DNA of 64,000 bases from Chitinophaga sp. GbtcB8 (GCF_019091455.1 NZ_JAGXJN010000001.1:124001-188000), one strand, 5' to 3'; shown: positions 32,489 to 41,585, counted from the stretch's first letter. Program-made: numbers and translations. Notes: generated by a model not told the origin, from the letters alone.

Positions 32489-33310
32489 CTAAAGTGATTG
32501 TATTAATTCCCTGAAGATACGCGTTAATTTGGGCGCCGCTTCAGCTGCGGCCTGCAGCACCTCTCCATGGGTGATCACATTGTCCTCTTCCCGTATACCC
32601 AGGTCCGTGATCACGCTCATGGCAAATACCTGCAATCCTGCATGAACGGCTACTATCACTTCCGGTACGGTGCTCATACCCACTGCATCGCCACCAATAA
32701 TGTGCATAAACTTATACTCGGCCCTGGTTTCAAAAGTAGGGCCCTGCACGCCTACATATACGCCGGTGTGTACCGGTATATTGTTGGCAGCGGCAATTTC
32801 CTTTGCTTTGTTTATGAGGGTTTTGGCATAGGGCTCGCTCATATCCGGGAAACGGGGCCCCAGGGTATCCTGGTTACGCCCGCGCAGCGGATGTTCCGGC
32901 TGCAGATTAATATGATCGCGGATGATCATGAGGTCACCTACCTTAAAAGCAGTATTCATACCACCGGCGGCATTGGAAACCAGCAGGGTTTGTACCCCCA
33001 GCGCCTGCATTACCCTTACCGGGAAAGTAACCTGCTGCATAGAAAACCCTTCGTAATAATGGAACCGGCCGGCCATAGCCACTACCGGGCGGCCCTGCAT
33101 ATTACCCAGTATTAACCGGCCCTGGTGCCCTTCTACCGTAGACTCGGGAAAATGGGGAATATCGGCATAAGGGATCTCTACACGGTCGGTAATATCTTCA
33201 ACCAGCCCGCCCAGGCCACTGCCCAGGATAATGCCTGCCAGCGGGCGGGTGGTGGAAAAGCCCTGTATATACTGTTTAGCAGCCGCTATTTGTTGTAATA
33301 GGTCAATCAT
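32489..33310 (-). CDS. Purine-nucleoside phosphorylase
   Basis: A 273-residue enzyme of the trimeric PNP family. Motifs are GIILGSGLGGLVEDI (phosphate-binding), HFPESTVEGHQGRLILG, AGRFHYYEGF, LLVSNAAGGMNTAF and GVYVGVQGPTFETRAEYKFMHIIGGDAVGMSTVPEVI. It cleaves purine nucleosides to base and ribose-1-phosphate, in purine salvage. The assignment is by motif order and length. The porin gene is downstream, but its functional link is not evident. The start gives an N-terminus MIDLLQQIAAAKQYIQG that is usual for this family. Confidence 0.93.
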   Translation of the reverse strand: MIDLLQQIAAAKQYIQGFSTTRPLAGIILGSGLGGLVEDITDRVEIPYADIPHFPESTVEGHQGRLILGNMQGRPVVAMAGRFHYYEGFSMQQVTFPVRVMQALGVQTLLVSNAAGGMNTAFKVGDLMIIRDHINLQPEHPLRGRNQDTLGPRFPDMSEPYAKTLINKAKEIAAANNIPVHTGVYVGVQGPTFETRAEYKFMHIIGGDAVGMSTVPEVIVAVHAGLQVFAMSVITDLGIREEDNVITHGEVLQAAAEAAPKLTRIFRELIQSL

Positions 33311-33450
33311 TACGCTAAGTTGTTAGTAACGAACGTTTAAGGGTTAGCCGGCAGCTGAAAAACGCTCCCTGCCGCCAACCGTTCAGAACGGGTTACTTTT
33401 CTTGCGCGCAAAGTTATTTTTAAATTCACAAAAGCGGTGGTTTTATATTA

Positions 33451-33496
33451 AAATCATAATGCCCTATATATTTAAATCATAATGCCCTAATTTAGC
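33451..33496. repeat. 23-bp tandem duplication in the sucC promoter region
   Basis: AAATCATAATGCCCTA occurs at 33451-33466 and 33474-33489, a period of 23 bases with 16 identical. It lies 24-60 bases before the sucC ATG, so it may duplicate a promoter element. Confidence 0.75.
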
Positions 33497-33512
33497 GCCA
33501 AATTTTTGACTG

Positions 33513-34727
33513 ATGAATTTACATGAATACCAGGCTAAAGAACTGTTGAAGAAATATAATGTACCGGTCCAGGAAGGTATTCCGGTAGATACCCCCGAGG
33601 CAGCAGCTGAAGCATACAAACAGCTGAAAGTGCAATTTGGTAATGAGTTTGCGGTTGTAAAAGCGCAGATCCATGCCGGTGGACGCGGTAAAGGAAAGAT
33701 CCGCGGAACAGAGCAGAACGGTGTGAAAGTGGGTAAAAATTCAGAAGATATCAAAACCATTGCCGGTAATATACTGGGCGGCGTACTGGTAACCATACAA
33801 ACAGGTGCTGCCGGTAAGCTGGTAAATAAGGTGCTGGTGGCGCAGGATGTTTATTATCCCGGCCCCAACCCCATTAAGGAACTGTACCTGTCCATACTGC
33901 TGGACCGTGCTACAGGCCAGAACGTGATCATCTACTCCACAGAAGGGGGTATGGATATAGAAGAAGTGGCACACAACACGCCTGATAAAATATTTAAGGA
34001 GTGGGTATTCCCCGGCGGCCCGCTGCAACCGTTCCAGGCCCGCAAAATTGCTTTTAACTTCGGTTTAAGCGGCGAGGCTTTCAAGAACATGGTGAAATTT
34101 GTGACCAGCCTGTATAACGCCTATGTAGGTTTGGATGCCAGCCAGGTGGAAATTAACCCCCTGTTTAAAACCAGCGATGAAAAGATTATTGCGGTGGATT
34201 GTAAAATGATCCTGGACGATAACGCCCTGATGCGCCACCCTGAGCTGGAAGGCCTGCGCGATATCACAGAAGAAGATCCGACCGAAGTAGAAGCCAGCAA
34301 ATTTAACCTGAACTTTGTTAAGCTGGACGGCAACGTAGGCTGTATGGTGAACGGCGCCGGCCTGGCCATGGCTTCCATGGATATGATCCAATTAAGTGGT
34401 GGCGAGCCCGCCCACTTCCTGGACGTAGGTGGTACTGCCAATGCCCAGACAGTGGAAGCCGGTTTCCGCATTATCCTCAAAGATCCCAAGGTAAAGGCTA
34501 TCCTGATCAATATCTTTGGCGGTATTGTACGCTGGGACCGTGTGGCCCAGGGGGTAATTGATGCTTACCAGTCTATTGGTAACATTAAGGTACCCATTAT
34601 TGTGCGCCTGCAGGGTACCAATGCAGAAGAAGCTAAAAAGCTGATAGAAGAAAGCGGTTTGAAAGTACAATCTGCTATCCTGTTAAGCGAAGCTGCTGCA
34701 CTGGTGAATAAAGCCGTTAGCGCCTAA
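33513..34727 (+). CDS. sucC: Succinyl-CoA ligase (ADP-forming) beta subunit
   Basis: A 404-residue protein with the standard SucC layout: MNLHEYQAKELLKKYNVPVQEG (ATP-grasp start), KAQIHAGGRGKGK (nucleotide-binding), the metal-binding and catalytic residues in AYVGLDASQVEINPLF and IAVDCKMILDDNALMRHPEL, and the late INIFGGIVRWDRVAQGVIDA. It forms succinate and ATP from succinyl-CoA in the TCA cycle with the alpha subunit. sucD is not seen in the window, so the two subunits are not adjacent here. A strong terminator follows, with a 13-base stem. Confidence 0.96.
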   Translation: MNLHEYQAKELLKKYNVPVQEGIPVDTPEAAAEAYKQLKVQFGNEFAVVKAQIHAGGRGKGKIRGTEQNGVKVGKNSEDIKTIAGNILGGVLVTIQTGAAGKLVNKVLVAQDVYYPGPNPIKELYLSILLDRATGQNVIIYSTEGGMDIEEVAHNTPDKIFKEWVFPGGPLQPFQARKIAFNFGLSGEAFKNMVKFVTSLYNAYVGLDASQVEINPLFKTSDEKIIAVDCKMILDDNALMRHPELEGLRDITEEDPTEVEASKFNLNFVKLDGNVGCMVNGAGLAMASMDMIQLSGGEPAHFLDVGGTANAQTVEAGFRIILKDPKVKAILINIFGGIVRWDRVAQGVIDAYQSIGNIKVPIIVRLQGTNAEEAKKLIEESGLKVQSAILLSEAAALVNKAVSA

Positions 34728-34746
34728 TACTCAATAACGAATTGTC

Positions 34747-34808
34747 AATTACGAATTACGAATAGATCAAAGCGATTTGACCGGTTTGTAATTCGTAATT
34801 TTTTTTGT
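34747..34808 (+). terminator. Terminator of sucC, TTACGAATTAC word type
   Basis: AATTACGAATTAC (34747-34759) pairs with GTAATTCGTAATT (34788-34800), 13 bases perfect, with a 28-base loop and a run of T immediately after. Further copies of the word ATTCGTAATT continue to about 34940. Confidence 0.85.
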
Positions 34809-35020
34809 GCCATGCTGTTCTTTATTTTTCTTCCATCTTCTTCATTATATCCCAATTCATAACACTCCGCACTACCCCATTCGTAATTATTCATGAATGC
34901 TTCGCATTTCGTAATTGCCAATTCGTAATTAATTAATTTTCCTACCTTAGCAGTCCATCCTTTTATATACCCTGCCATCCGCGGGTAGGCGGACTTTTAT
35001 ACCTTTTTAAAGTCTGAGTA
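34809..35020. repeat. Word-repeat region (ATTCGTAATT) between sucC and DUF4407 gene
   Basis: Several copies of ATTCGTAATT and TTCGTAATTG occur between 34880 and 34940. One apparent frame across this stretch on the minus strand is made of the repeats and is not considered a gene. Confidence 0.6.
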
Positions 35021-36076
35021 ATGCAACGTTTAAGAGCTTTCTTTTTATTCTGCGCAGGAGCGCATGTGCCTATGTTAAAACGGGCGCCGGTAGAAACCAA
35101 TAAATACGCCGGTATCGGGGGCACCATCTTTTTCACCGGCGTGCTGGCCGCTATTTCTGCCGGTTATGCTTTGTGGACCGTGTTCAATGAGCTTTGGGCT
35201 ACACTGTTATTCGGCCTGCTATGGGGCCTCATGATCTTTAACCTGGACCGCTACATTGTGTCCAGTATGAAAAAGCGCGATAATTTCTGGCTGGAGTTCC
35301 GCATGGCCCTGCCCCGCCTAGTGCTGGCCATATTAATAGCCGTGGTGATCTCAAAACCACTGGAGCTGAAAATATTTGATAAAGAGATCCAGGCAGAGTT
35401 GATCACCATGGAACAGCAGGTGTTCAAAACCCAGGAAGACCAGGTGCAGGTACGTTACCAGGCCCGCATTAATGAACTAAAGGCCAGCATTGCGCTGCTG
35501 AATACAGAGATCAGCCAGCAGGCGGCCCGCAGGGATACGCTGGCATTACTGGCGCAGCAGGAGGCCGACGGTACCGGCGGCTCCCGCATCCGCAACCTGG
35601 GCCCTATTTACAAGGCCAAGAAAGCAGATGCAGATACCGCCGCCGCACAGCTGCAGGCTATTACCATCCGCAATCAGCAACGTATTAATGAATACCAGCA
35701 GCAGCTGCAATCCGTAGACAGCGCTATGAAAGCCAGCATTCCACTACGCAGCCGGCTGGACGGGCTGGCCTCCCGGCTGGATGCCCTGGGCCGCCTTACC
35801 GCCCGCAGCACACCAATACGCTGGGCCAACTGGTTTATTATGCTGCTGTTCATTGCCATAGAATGTGCGCCGGTGTTTGTAAAGCTCATCTCGCCCCGCG
35901 GCCCGTATGATGATCTGCTGCAGGAGCATGAGCATGCGTTTGAGATACACCGCAAACAAAAAATGGAATTACGGCAAATGGCCTACGAAAAGCGTATGGA
36001 ACAGGAAAAGGGCGTATCCGGAGAAGGTTCACCCTATCCTGCCAGCTCCACTTCATACACAGGGCTAAACAGGTAA
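35021..36076 (+). CDS. DUF4407 domain-containing membrane protein
   Basis: A 351-residue protein. N-terminal helices are at about residues 31-52 (GIGGTIFFTGVLAAISAGYAL) and 57-75 (LWATLLFGLLWGLMIFNLDRY), with a third around 92-110 (RLVLAILIAVVISKPLELK). A long soluble region (about 120-265) is predicted coiled-coil (many Gln, Ala, Leu: ELKASIALLNTEISQQAARRDTLALL), followed by another helix near WFIMLLFIAIECAP. This matches DUF4407. The function is unknown. It overlaps the 3' end of the SprT-like gene by 43 bases, in convergent orientation. Confidence 0.82.
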   Translation: MQRLRAFFLFCAGAHVPMLKRAPVETNKYAGIGGTIFFTGVLAAISAGYALWTVFNELWATLLFGLLWGLMIFNLDRYIVSSMKKRDNFWLEFRMALPRLVLAILIAVVISKPLELKIFDKEIQAELITMEQQVFKTQEDQVQVRYQARINELKASIALLNTEISQQAARRDTLALLAQQEADGTGGSRIRNLGPIYKAKKADADTAAAQLQAITIRNQQRINEYQQQLQSVDSAMKASIPLRSRLDGLASRLDALGRLTARSTPIRWANWFIMLLFIAIECAPVFVKLISPRGPYDDLLQEHEHAFEIHRKQKMELRQMAYEKRMEQEKGVSGEGSPYPASSTSYTGLNR

Positions 36077-36651
36077 ATGCGCCGGGTATCCACCTCCTCA
36101 CAGCGGTAACGCTTGCGGATCTTTTCGCCTTTACGGAAAATGCGGCCGTCTTTGGTTTTAAACAGCTGGTGCAGGGGCAGCTGCTCTACAAAAAAATAAT
36201 GCTCTTTGCGCCGGTCATAGTTCTTCAGCACCCGCATCAGGTTTTCATCCGCACAGGAGCTGGCGCCGGGGTTGTGCATACTTTGCCGCACCGCTGTTTC
36301 CACATCGGCCGGTAAAAAACCTTTACCTACAAATTGTTGCAATATTTTGGAAAACTCCTGCTTCCATTCTTTCCCGTGGGAGGCTACGCGGTTGGCATAC
36401 AGCTCATACGTAACCAGGTGGGCCAGCTCATGCAGCAGGGTAATAAGAAAAGCGTATTTATTCAGGTTGCCGTTTACGCTGATGCGGTGCCCGCCCCGGC
36501 TATCAGGGTGGCGGTAATCGCCCAGCAGGCTTTTGCGCTCACGGGTAACGGTTAAATGCACCCTATGCGCGGTAATGTAGGCCATTACCGGCTCAAAGGT
36601 ACCTTCCGGCAGGTATGCAGCTAATGCATGTAAGGGCGCCTCCTGCTTCAC
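36034..36651 (-). CDS. SprT-like metalloprotease-domain protein
   Basis: A 205-residue protein. The zinc motif HELAH is at residues 74-78 in LITLLHELAHLV, followed by the downstream SHGKEWKQEF segment typical of SprT-like domains. The C-terminal part RKRYRCEEVDTRRIYLFSPV contains few cysteines, so the zinc ribbon found in SPRTN-type proteins is reduced. These proteins may cleave DNA-protein crosslinks or act as proteases. The coding region overlaps the end of the convergent DUF4407 gene by 43 bases; both frames look genuine. The other neighbours upstream are ATP-synthase-assembly-like proteins. Confidence 0.8.
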   Translation of the reverse strand: MKQEAPLHALAAYLPEGTFEPVMAYITAHRVHLTVTRERKSLLGDYRHPDSRGGHRISVNGNLNKYAFLITLLHELAHLVTYELYANRVASHGKEWKQEFSKILQQFVGKGFLPADVETAVRQSMHNPGASSCADENLMRVLKNYDRRKEHYFFVEQLPLHQLFKTKDGRIFRKGEKIRKRYRCEEVDTRRIYLFSPVYEVELAG

Positions 36652-36657
36652 ACGGGG

Positions 36658-37044
36658 TCAGGTTTTTCTTTTAAGCAATTGGTACAGGCTCAGTGTTTCA
36701 AGCACCGTATATACCAGGTACAGGAACATTAAGGTAAAAATGGTAGCCCGGCTTACATCCGGCCTTTTTACCAGCACATATACGGTGATGCCTATCATGC
36801 ACAGGAACAGCTTACTGATGGTAGAAGCATATACCATGCGCACAAAAACCTGGTTGTTGGCTGCCGCCAGCCCCTTACGGGCCATTACATAGGAAACCCA
36901 TGTGATAGCGGCCAGCACCACATTCCCCGCCAGCAGCACAGTATAGTGCATACCAGCACTTAATAGCTGAGACTTTAATAAAAAGAAAACGCCATTCAGG
37001 ATGGAAAAAACTACGATCAGTCGAATAAAAAAACGGTCACTCAT
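36658..37044 (-). CDS. Small membrane protein, ATP synthase I-like
   Basis: A 128-residue protein with four hydrophobic segments (FFIRLIVVFSILNGVFFLL; YTVLLAGNVVLAAITWVSYV; ISKLFLCMIGITVYVLV; ATIFTLMFLYLVYTVLETLS). The composition and size resemble the second small membrane protein often found next to AtpZ/AtpI upstream of F-type ATP synthase genes in Bacteroidota. It overlaps the AtpZ-like gene by 8 bases. The F-ATPase genes themselves are not adjacent here, which is unusual. Confidence 0.6.
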   Translation of the reverse strand: MSDRFFIRLIVVFSILNGVFFLLKSQLLSAGMHYTVLLAGNVVLAAITWVSYVMARKGLAAANNQVFVRMVYASTISKLFLCMIGITVYVLVKRPDVSRATIFTLMFLYLVYTVLETLSLYQLLKRKT

Positions 37045-37279
37045 TCCGCCGGGTGTCTTTAATAATTTGCCACAAAAGTAGGGTTAAAGCCAGTAAAGAA
37101 AAAATGATCATTAATACAGGAAATGACCACCCGATCCATCGGTCAAGTTTATAACCAACGAATACTGCCAACCCCAATGTGGCCATCATCTGAAAAGCCA
37201 GACCGGCGTACCGTAAGAGTGTGTTACGATTACGCTTCTTCTCCGGTTGCGGCTTCTTCTGTAACGAAGGATCTTCCAT
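37037..37279 (-). CDS. AtpZ/AtpI-family protein
   Basis: An 80-residue protein with two hydrophobic segments (LLRYAGLAFQMMATLGLAVFVGYKLDRW and SFPVLMIIFSLLALTLLLWQII), matching AtpZ/AtpI proteins that assist F0 assembly or Mg2+ supply. The motif GYKLDRWIG is the family signature. The start overlaps the end of the bactofilin gene by 50 bases, an unusually long overlap; the ATG at 37279 is the only in-frame start before the conserved core. The operon is bactofilin-AtpZ-like-AtpI-like, then SprT-like. Confidence 0.78.
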   Translation of the reverse strand: MEDPSLQKKPQPEKKRNRNTLLRYAGLAFQMMATLGLAVFVGYKLDRWIGWSFPVLMIIFSLLALTLLLWQIIKDTRRNE

Positions 37280-37682
37280 TGTTTACTTCTCTGCTGCTTG
37301 CAGCGGGCGCCTCATCCGGCTCCATATAACAGCGGCCGTTAAATTTTGCGGTAGGCTCCATTTCAAAATGAGCGGTGTACACATCACCTTTTACCAGTGC
37401 ATTTGATTTCAGGAACAGCAGCTCCTCTACTTTAATAATACCGGTTACACGGCCCAGTATATCAGCGCTCTGGCATACCAGGTCGCCCGTAATTTCGCCT
37501 TCCGGCCCTACTACGATCTTTGCCTTGGTAGATACCAGCCCGTTTACCTGGCCGTCAATACGAATGTCGCCTTCACAGACAATGTCCCCCTGGATAGATG
37601 TTCCACTGCCAATAATGTTCACGTTGGAAGAGGGCAGAATGGATTTGCTTTCGCCTTTAGTGCTGCGGTTGTTGTTAAACAT
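37230..37682 (-). CDS. Bactofilin family protein
   Basis: A 150-residue protein. The central part is the bactofilin beta-helix core, seen in NIIGSGTSIQGDIVCEGDIRIDGQVNGLVSTKAKIVVGPEGEITGDLVCQSADILGRVTG. The flanks are polar and low-complexity, as usual. Bactofilins polymerise into filaments that organise cell-wall enzymes. It lies next to a short protein whose N-terminal part resembles M23 peptidase partners of bactofilins. The 3' end overlaps the AtpZ-like gene by 50 bases. Confidence 0.9.
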   Translation of the reverse strand: MFNNNRSTKGESKSILPSSNVNIIGSGTSIQGDIVCEGDIRIDGQVNGLVSTKAKIVVGPEGEITGDLVCQSADILGRVTGIIKVEELLFLKSNALVKGDVYTAHFEMEPTAKFNGRCYMEPDEAPAASSREVNNGRSFVTEEAATGEEA

Positions 37683-37754
37683 AGGATCTTAGATTTTTAT
37701 TTAGGAGGTTTTTCAATATATAGGACTGAAGATAAATAAATATTATTAATTAAC

Positions 37755-38153
37755 CTAATAGGTACTATTGTCTACTTTAGGCACTTTTATCATTGTGGTG
37801 TCCAGCTTACCGGTAAAATCGCCATTTATCACCTGCTTAATATTGTTCAGGTACTGGTCACGCGCAATGATCGCATTCTCTAACGAATCTGTACGCATTT
37901 TTAGTTTAATGAACTCCCTTCTTTGTTTCAGATCTCCATAACCGGGAATGTAATAACGCAGGGGCGTAAATACTACCGTAGCCACTGTAATGGCCACCAG
38001 CAATACAAACAGGGTGCTAAGCGCTACATACACACTCATACGGGATAATTTAAAAGAGGTCACTTCATCATAGGTAGCATCATTCATAATCACCAGGCGG
38101 TATTTATGATGGATGCGGCCGTCCCTCCCTTTTTTATTGCGCTGTTTACCCAT
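37755..38153 (-). CDS. M23-peptidase-like N-terminal stub without catalytic domain
   Basis: A 132-residue protein. It has a basic start (MGKQRNKKGRDGRIHHKYRLVIMNDATYDE), one hydrophobic helix (VYVALSTLFVLLVAITVATVVF), then a coiled-coil-like segment (DLKQRREFIKLKMRTDSLENAIIARDQYLNNIKQVI). This matches the N-terminal half of M23-peptidase-containing envelope proteins found beside bactofilins in Bacteroidota. The peptidase domain (HxxxD and HxH) is absent; the frame ends normally. It may be a separate scaffold, or a gene truncated at its 3' end. No peptidase-domain remnant is visible in the 70 bases to the bactofilin start. Confidence 0.55.
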   Translation of the reverse strand: MGKQRNKKGRDGRIHHKYRLVIMNDATYDEVTSFKLSRMSVYVALSTLFVLLVAITVATVVFTPLRYYIPGYGDLKQRREFIKLKMRTDSLENAIIARDQYLNNIKQVINGDFTGKLDTTMIKVPKVDNSTY

Positions 38154-38320
38154 ATTGTTTTACTCTCTCTTTACTCCGGATAAAATTAAACAATTAAATC
38201 ATAAGAAGTGAAAGGTAATATGTAAATCTGAAAGAATACGTACCAAGAAAAATATTATCCTATCTTTAAAATAAATTTTCACGTAAACAGTTATAGTAGT
38301 AGCCTATACACCCGGCATCC

Positions 38321-41300
38321 ATGAATCGCTATCGACCTTTTTTAGTATCCTTCTTTTTCCCCTGCGCTGTTGGTTTGGTGTTATTGATTACGGGTTCCTT
38401 AGCGGTAAATGCCCAGAGCAGATCGCCCCGCAGCACACAGGATTCTACGAGAATGCCCAATAACAGGCGCTCAGCACCTCCTGTAAGAAAACCGCCTGTG
38501 CCGCATGTGCAGGACAGGCGGACGCCTTCCGAAAAGATGGCGGAAAAGAAGTTTACCTGGACCCGCCGGTTCATGCAGAACATGGTAACGCGGTACAACT
38601 ACTACTTTCACGCAAAAGTTAAGCTGGATGCGGTGGTGAAAAGTATTGCCCGCCAGGGATTGGATAATTATAACGACCTGCTTCCCTTTTACCCTTACAG
38701 CCTGCAGGACCTGGGCCTCAGCAAAACAGAGCTGGATTCCGTGATCCTGAAATCTTCCGTAGGCATACAGCTGCACGATCCCCGCGGTAAGTGGATAGAT
38801 GATTGTTACCTGCTCATAGGCCGCGCCTACTTTTATAAAAGCGACTGGGAGAATGCCCGCAAAACCTTCCAGTACATGAACCTGGCCTTTGCGCCCAAGA
38901 ATAAATCCGAATACAATACCGTAATAGGATCTACCCGCAACGATGTTATTTCCATTGCCACCAGGGAAAAACGCAAGGGCCTTTTAGGCCGCTTTAAACA
39001 TAAAAAGGTGCGGAACGATGCCTTTCTGTGGAATGCCAAAACCCTGCTGGAGGAAAAGGAGTATGATGAGGTGCAAAGCCTGCTGAACGTACTGGAAGCA
39101 GATCCTAACTTTCCCCACCGCCTTTACGGGGAGCTGGCAGAGGTACGCGCGTACAGCCATTATAAACAGGGCATGTATGCAGAGGCCATGGCCCCCCTGC
39201 GCCTGGCCATTACCGCCTCCCACAATAAGGAAAGCCGCGCCCGTATGTCGTACATACTGGGCCAGCTCTATGCCCGGCACCAGCAGCCCGATTCCGCCAT
39301 GGACATGTTCCGCAAAGTGATCAAACAAAAGCCGGATCCTATGATGGACCTGCAGGCCCGCCTGCAGATAGCCCGCCTGAACACCGTGAACGGGGATGCC
39401 GGTATAGAACAAAGCCTGGCCGCCCTGCGCACCATGTTAAAAAAAGAACGTTTTATCCCCTACCGGGATGCTATTTATTATACCATGGCTACCCTGGTAG
39501 CGCCCAAGAGCCCTGAAACCGCCCTGGGTTATTTACAAAAATCCCTTAGCCAGCCTGTTGTAAACCCCGTACAAAGATCATTGTCGTTTATGTTCGTAGC
39601 AGATATTTACTACGCACAGCGCAAATACCAGCTGGCCAAGAACTATTATGACAGCACTGCCAGTGTAATGCCGCCGGACTTTGCCGATGCTCCCGTGGTG
39701 AACACCCGTAAAGCCGTATTGGGCGATGTGGCGGAGAAAGTGAATGTAATACACCGGGAAGACAGCCTGCAGCGTATTGCCGCCCTGCCGGAAACAGAAC
39801 GCAAAACCCTGCTGGACAAAATGGTGGCCGATATTAAAAAGGCCGCGGAAGCAAAAGCCAAAGCAGAAGCAGCCCAGCAGGAAGCAGATAATAATAGTAA
39901 TAACCAGAATAGTATGCTGGCCAATAATGCCTTTGGCAATAATACTGGCCGCAATAACCCGGGCGCTGCCAATAACCAGGGCAATGACCAGGGCGACTGG
40001 TATTTTTATAACCAGGGCAGCAAATCATCCGGTTATTCAGAGTTCAGAAGGCGCTGGGGCAACCGTAAGCTGGATGATAACTGGCGCCGCAGCTCCAATA
40101 CCGCAGCCAACTTTACCAATAATAATAACATAGACGCAGCCGGGGTTACCACTGATTCAGCCCATATGACCACAGCCGAAAAGCTGAAAGCATTACCGGC
40201 AGATAGTGTGAACAGCTCCCTGCTGCTGGCCGACCTGCCGCTAACACCGGAGAAGCTGGATTCCTCCAGGAGCCTTCAAATGAATGCCTGGTTTGACCTT
40301 GGCAAACTTTACCACGATAAGCTGGATGCCACAGAGCTGGCTATAGAAACATATGACAGCCTGTTGTATAAATACCCGGACCATCCCAAGAAACCCGAGG
40401 TTATTTACTCCCTGTATGTATGGCATAACAGCCTGAAAGGCCATGAAGCGCTGGCCGCTAAGTACAAGGATATGATGCTGACACAGTACGGTAACACCAA
40501 CTTTGCCAATATTATTAAATATGGCGCCCTGAAAGATGTGGATGCCGACAAAAAGAAAGGGATAGCCACGGCCTACGACTCGGCCTACACCGCTTTCAAA
40601 ACCGGCCGGTACGACCTGGCCCTGGAAAGAAAACGCCAGGCCGATACCACCTACGGCTTTAACTTCCTGCAGCCTAAGTTTGACCTGCTGGAAGCCATGA
40701 TCATTATAAAAACAGATACTGCCGATATAGCTACAGACAGCCTGTTCCTGGGTAAAAAAGCTGTACAGGCAGTACTGGCCAAATACCCCGGCGACAGTGC
40801 CGTTCAGCAGCAGGCACAGGCCCTGCTGGATGCGCTGAACCACAAGAAGGACCTGGTAGCTTACCTGGCCCAGCTGCAGATCCAGAAACGGGAAGCCGGC
40901 GCCATGGTAGATGAAGATGTTTCCATCCGCTACCCCTGGCAAACACCCAAACCCAACTTTACGGATTCTGTAGGGTTAAAGACCAACCAACCGGTAAACC
41001 CTGCTGTGGCTAATAAGGTAACGGCTGCACCACCGCCGCCCATGAAACCTGTAACGCCGTATAAGCTGATGAATACGCCGGTACCGCATTTCGTGGTGCT
41101 CTCTTTCCAGCGGGTGAATAAAGCGCTGATAGATGAAGCACTGGAGAAATTTACCCGTTACAATGCAGCCCAGCACGCGGCAGACCATATTGAGGTAGGC
41201 AGCTTTGTGCTAACGCCCAACGAGATCATGCTGGTGTTCCGCCTGTTCCCGGATGAGAACAAAGCGCTGGATTATTTTGATGAGGTACGCACCAAGGCCC

Positions 41301-41443
41301 CTGTAGATATTATTCCCCGCATACGCCCCACTGATTATAATATGTTCATTATATCCAGGGACAATTTCATATTGCTTAACAGCACTAAAGACCTGCCGGG
41401 ATACCAGGAGTTTTTTAATAAGAACTATGTAACGCAACAGTAG
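38321..41443 (+). CDS. PorW/SprE-like type IX secretion / gliding motility TPR protein
   Basis: A 1040-residue protein with an N-terminal signal-like segment (LVSFFFPCAVGLVLLITGSLAVNA). It contains TPR-like repeats (IGRAYFYKSDWENARKTFQYM, LGQLYARHQQPDSAMDMFRKV, LGKLYHDKLDATELAIETYDSLLYKYP). The region about residues 500-590 is a Gln/Asn-rich low-complexity stretch, and a C-terminal part is conserved. The start FTWTRRFMQNMVTRYNYYFHAKVKLD is typical of the PorW/SprE family, lipoproteins involved in type IX secretion and gliding. No lipobox cysteine is obvious at the expected place, which is a deviation. Confidence 0.85.
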   Translation: MNRYRPFLVSFFFPCAVGLVLLITGSLAVNAQSRSPRSTQDSTRMPNNRRSAPPVRKPPVPHVQDRRTPSEKMAEKKFTWTRRFMQNMVTRYNYYFHAKVKLDAVVKSIARQGLDNYNDLLPFYPYSLQDLGLSKTELDSVILKSSVGIQLHDPRGKWIDDCYLLIGRAYFYKSDWENARKTFQYMNLAFAPKNKSEYNTVIGSTRNDVISIATREKRKGLLGRFKHKKVRNDAFLWNAKTLLEEKEYDEVQSLLNVLEADPNFPHRLYGELAEVRAYSHYKQGMYAEAMAPLRLAITASHNKESRARMSYILGQLYARHQQPDSAMDMFRKVIKQKPDPMMDLQARLQIARLNTVNGDAGIEQSLAALRTMLKKERFIPYRDAIYYTMATLVAPKSPETALGYLQKSLSQPVVNPVQRSLSFMFVADIYYAQRKYQLAKNYYDSTASVMPPDFADAPVVNTRKAVLGDVAEKVNVIHREDSLQRIAALPETERKTLLDKMVADIKKAAEAKAKAEAAQQEADNNSNNQNSMLANNAFGNNTGRNNPGAANNQGNDQGDWYFYNQGSKSSGYSEFRRRWGNRKLDDNWRRSSNTAANFTNNNNIDAAGVTTDSAHMTTAEKLKALPADSVNSSLLLADLPLTPEKLDSSRSLQMNAWFDLGKLYHDKLDATELAIETYDSLLYKYPDHPKKPEVIYSLYVWHNSLKGHEALAAKYKDMMLTQYGNTNFANIIKYGALKDVDADKKKGIATAYDSAYTAFKTGRYDLALERKRQADTTYGFNFLQPKFDLLEAMIIIKTDTADIATDSLFLGKKAVQAVLAKYPGDSAVQQQAQALLDALNHKKDLVAYLAQLQIQKREAGAMVDEDVSIRYPWQTPKPNFTDSVGLKTNQPVNPAVANKVTAAPPPPMKPVTPYKLMNTPVPHFVVLSFQRVNKALIDEALEKFTRYNAAQHAADHIEVGSFVLTPNEIMLVFRLFPDENKALDYFDEVRTKAPVDIIPRIRPTDYNMFIISRDNFILLNSTKDLPGYQEFFNKNYVTQQ

Positions 41444-41585
41444 CGTCAATTACGATGGGAAAGATGGGGGGATGTAATGGGAAATGCCGACGATGGTTAA
41501 CTCGTAATTCGTAATTGAATAATCCGTAATTCATTGATTTCCTTAAGGCACTGTTAAATAGCCCATAAATCCTGGCAAATTTTCA
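41444..41585. repeat. Intergenic region with CAATTACGA / TCGTAATTG hairpin words
   Basis: Between the PorW-like gene and the PBP gene. CAATTACGA near 41447 and TCGTAATTCGTAATTG near 41502 are complementary, and a third TCCGTAATTC follows. Same word family as 34747. Confidence 0.6.

Noticed and set aside
34745..34978. A 77-codon frame on the minus strand between sucC and the DUF4407 gene
   Set aside because: It is made of the ATTCGTAATT word-repeat and terminator sequence, has no start context and no recognisable features.
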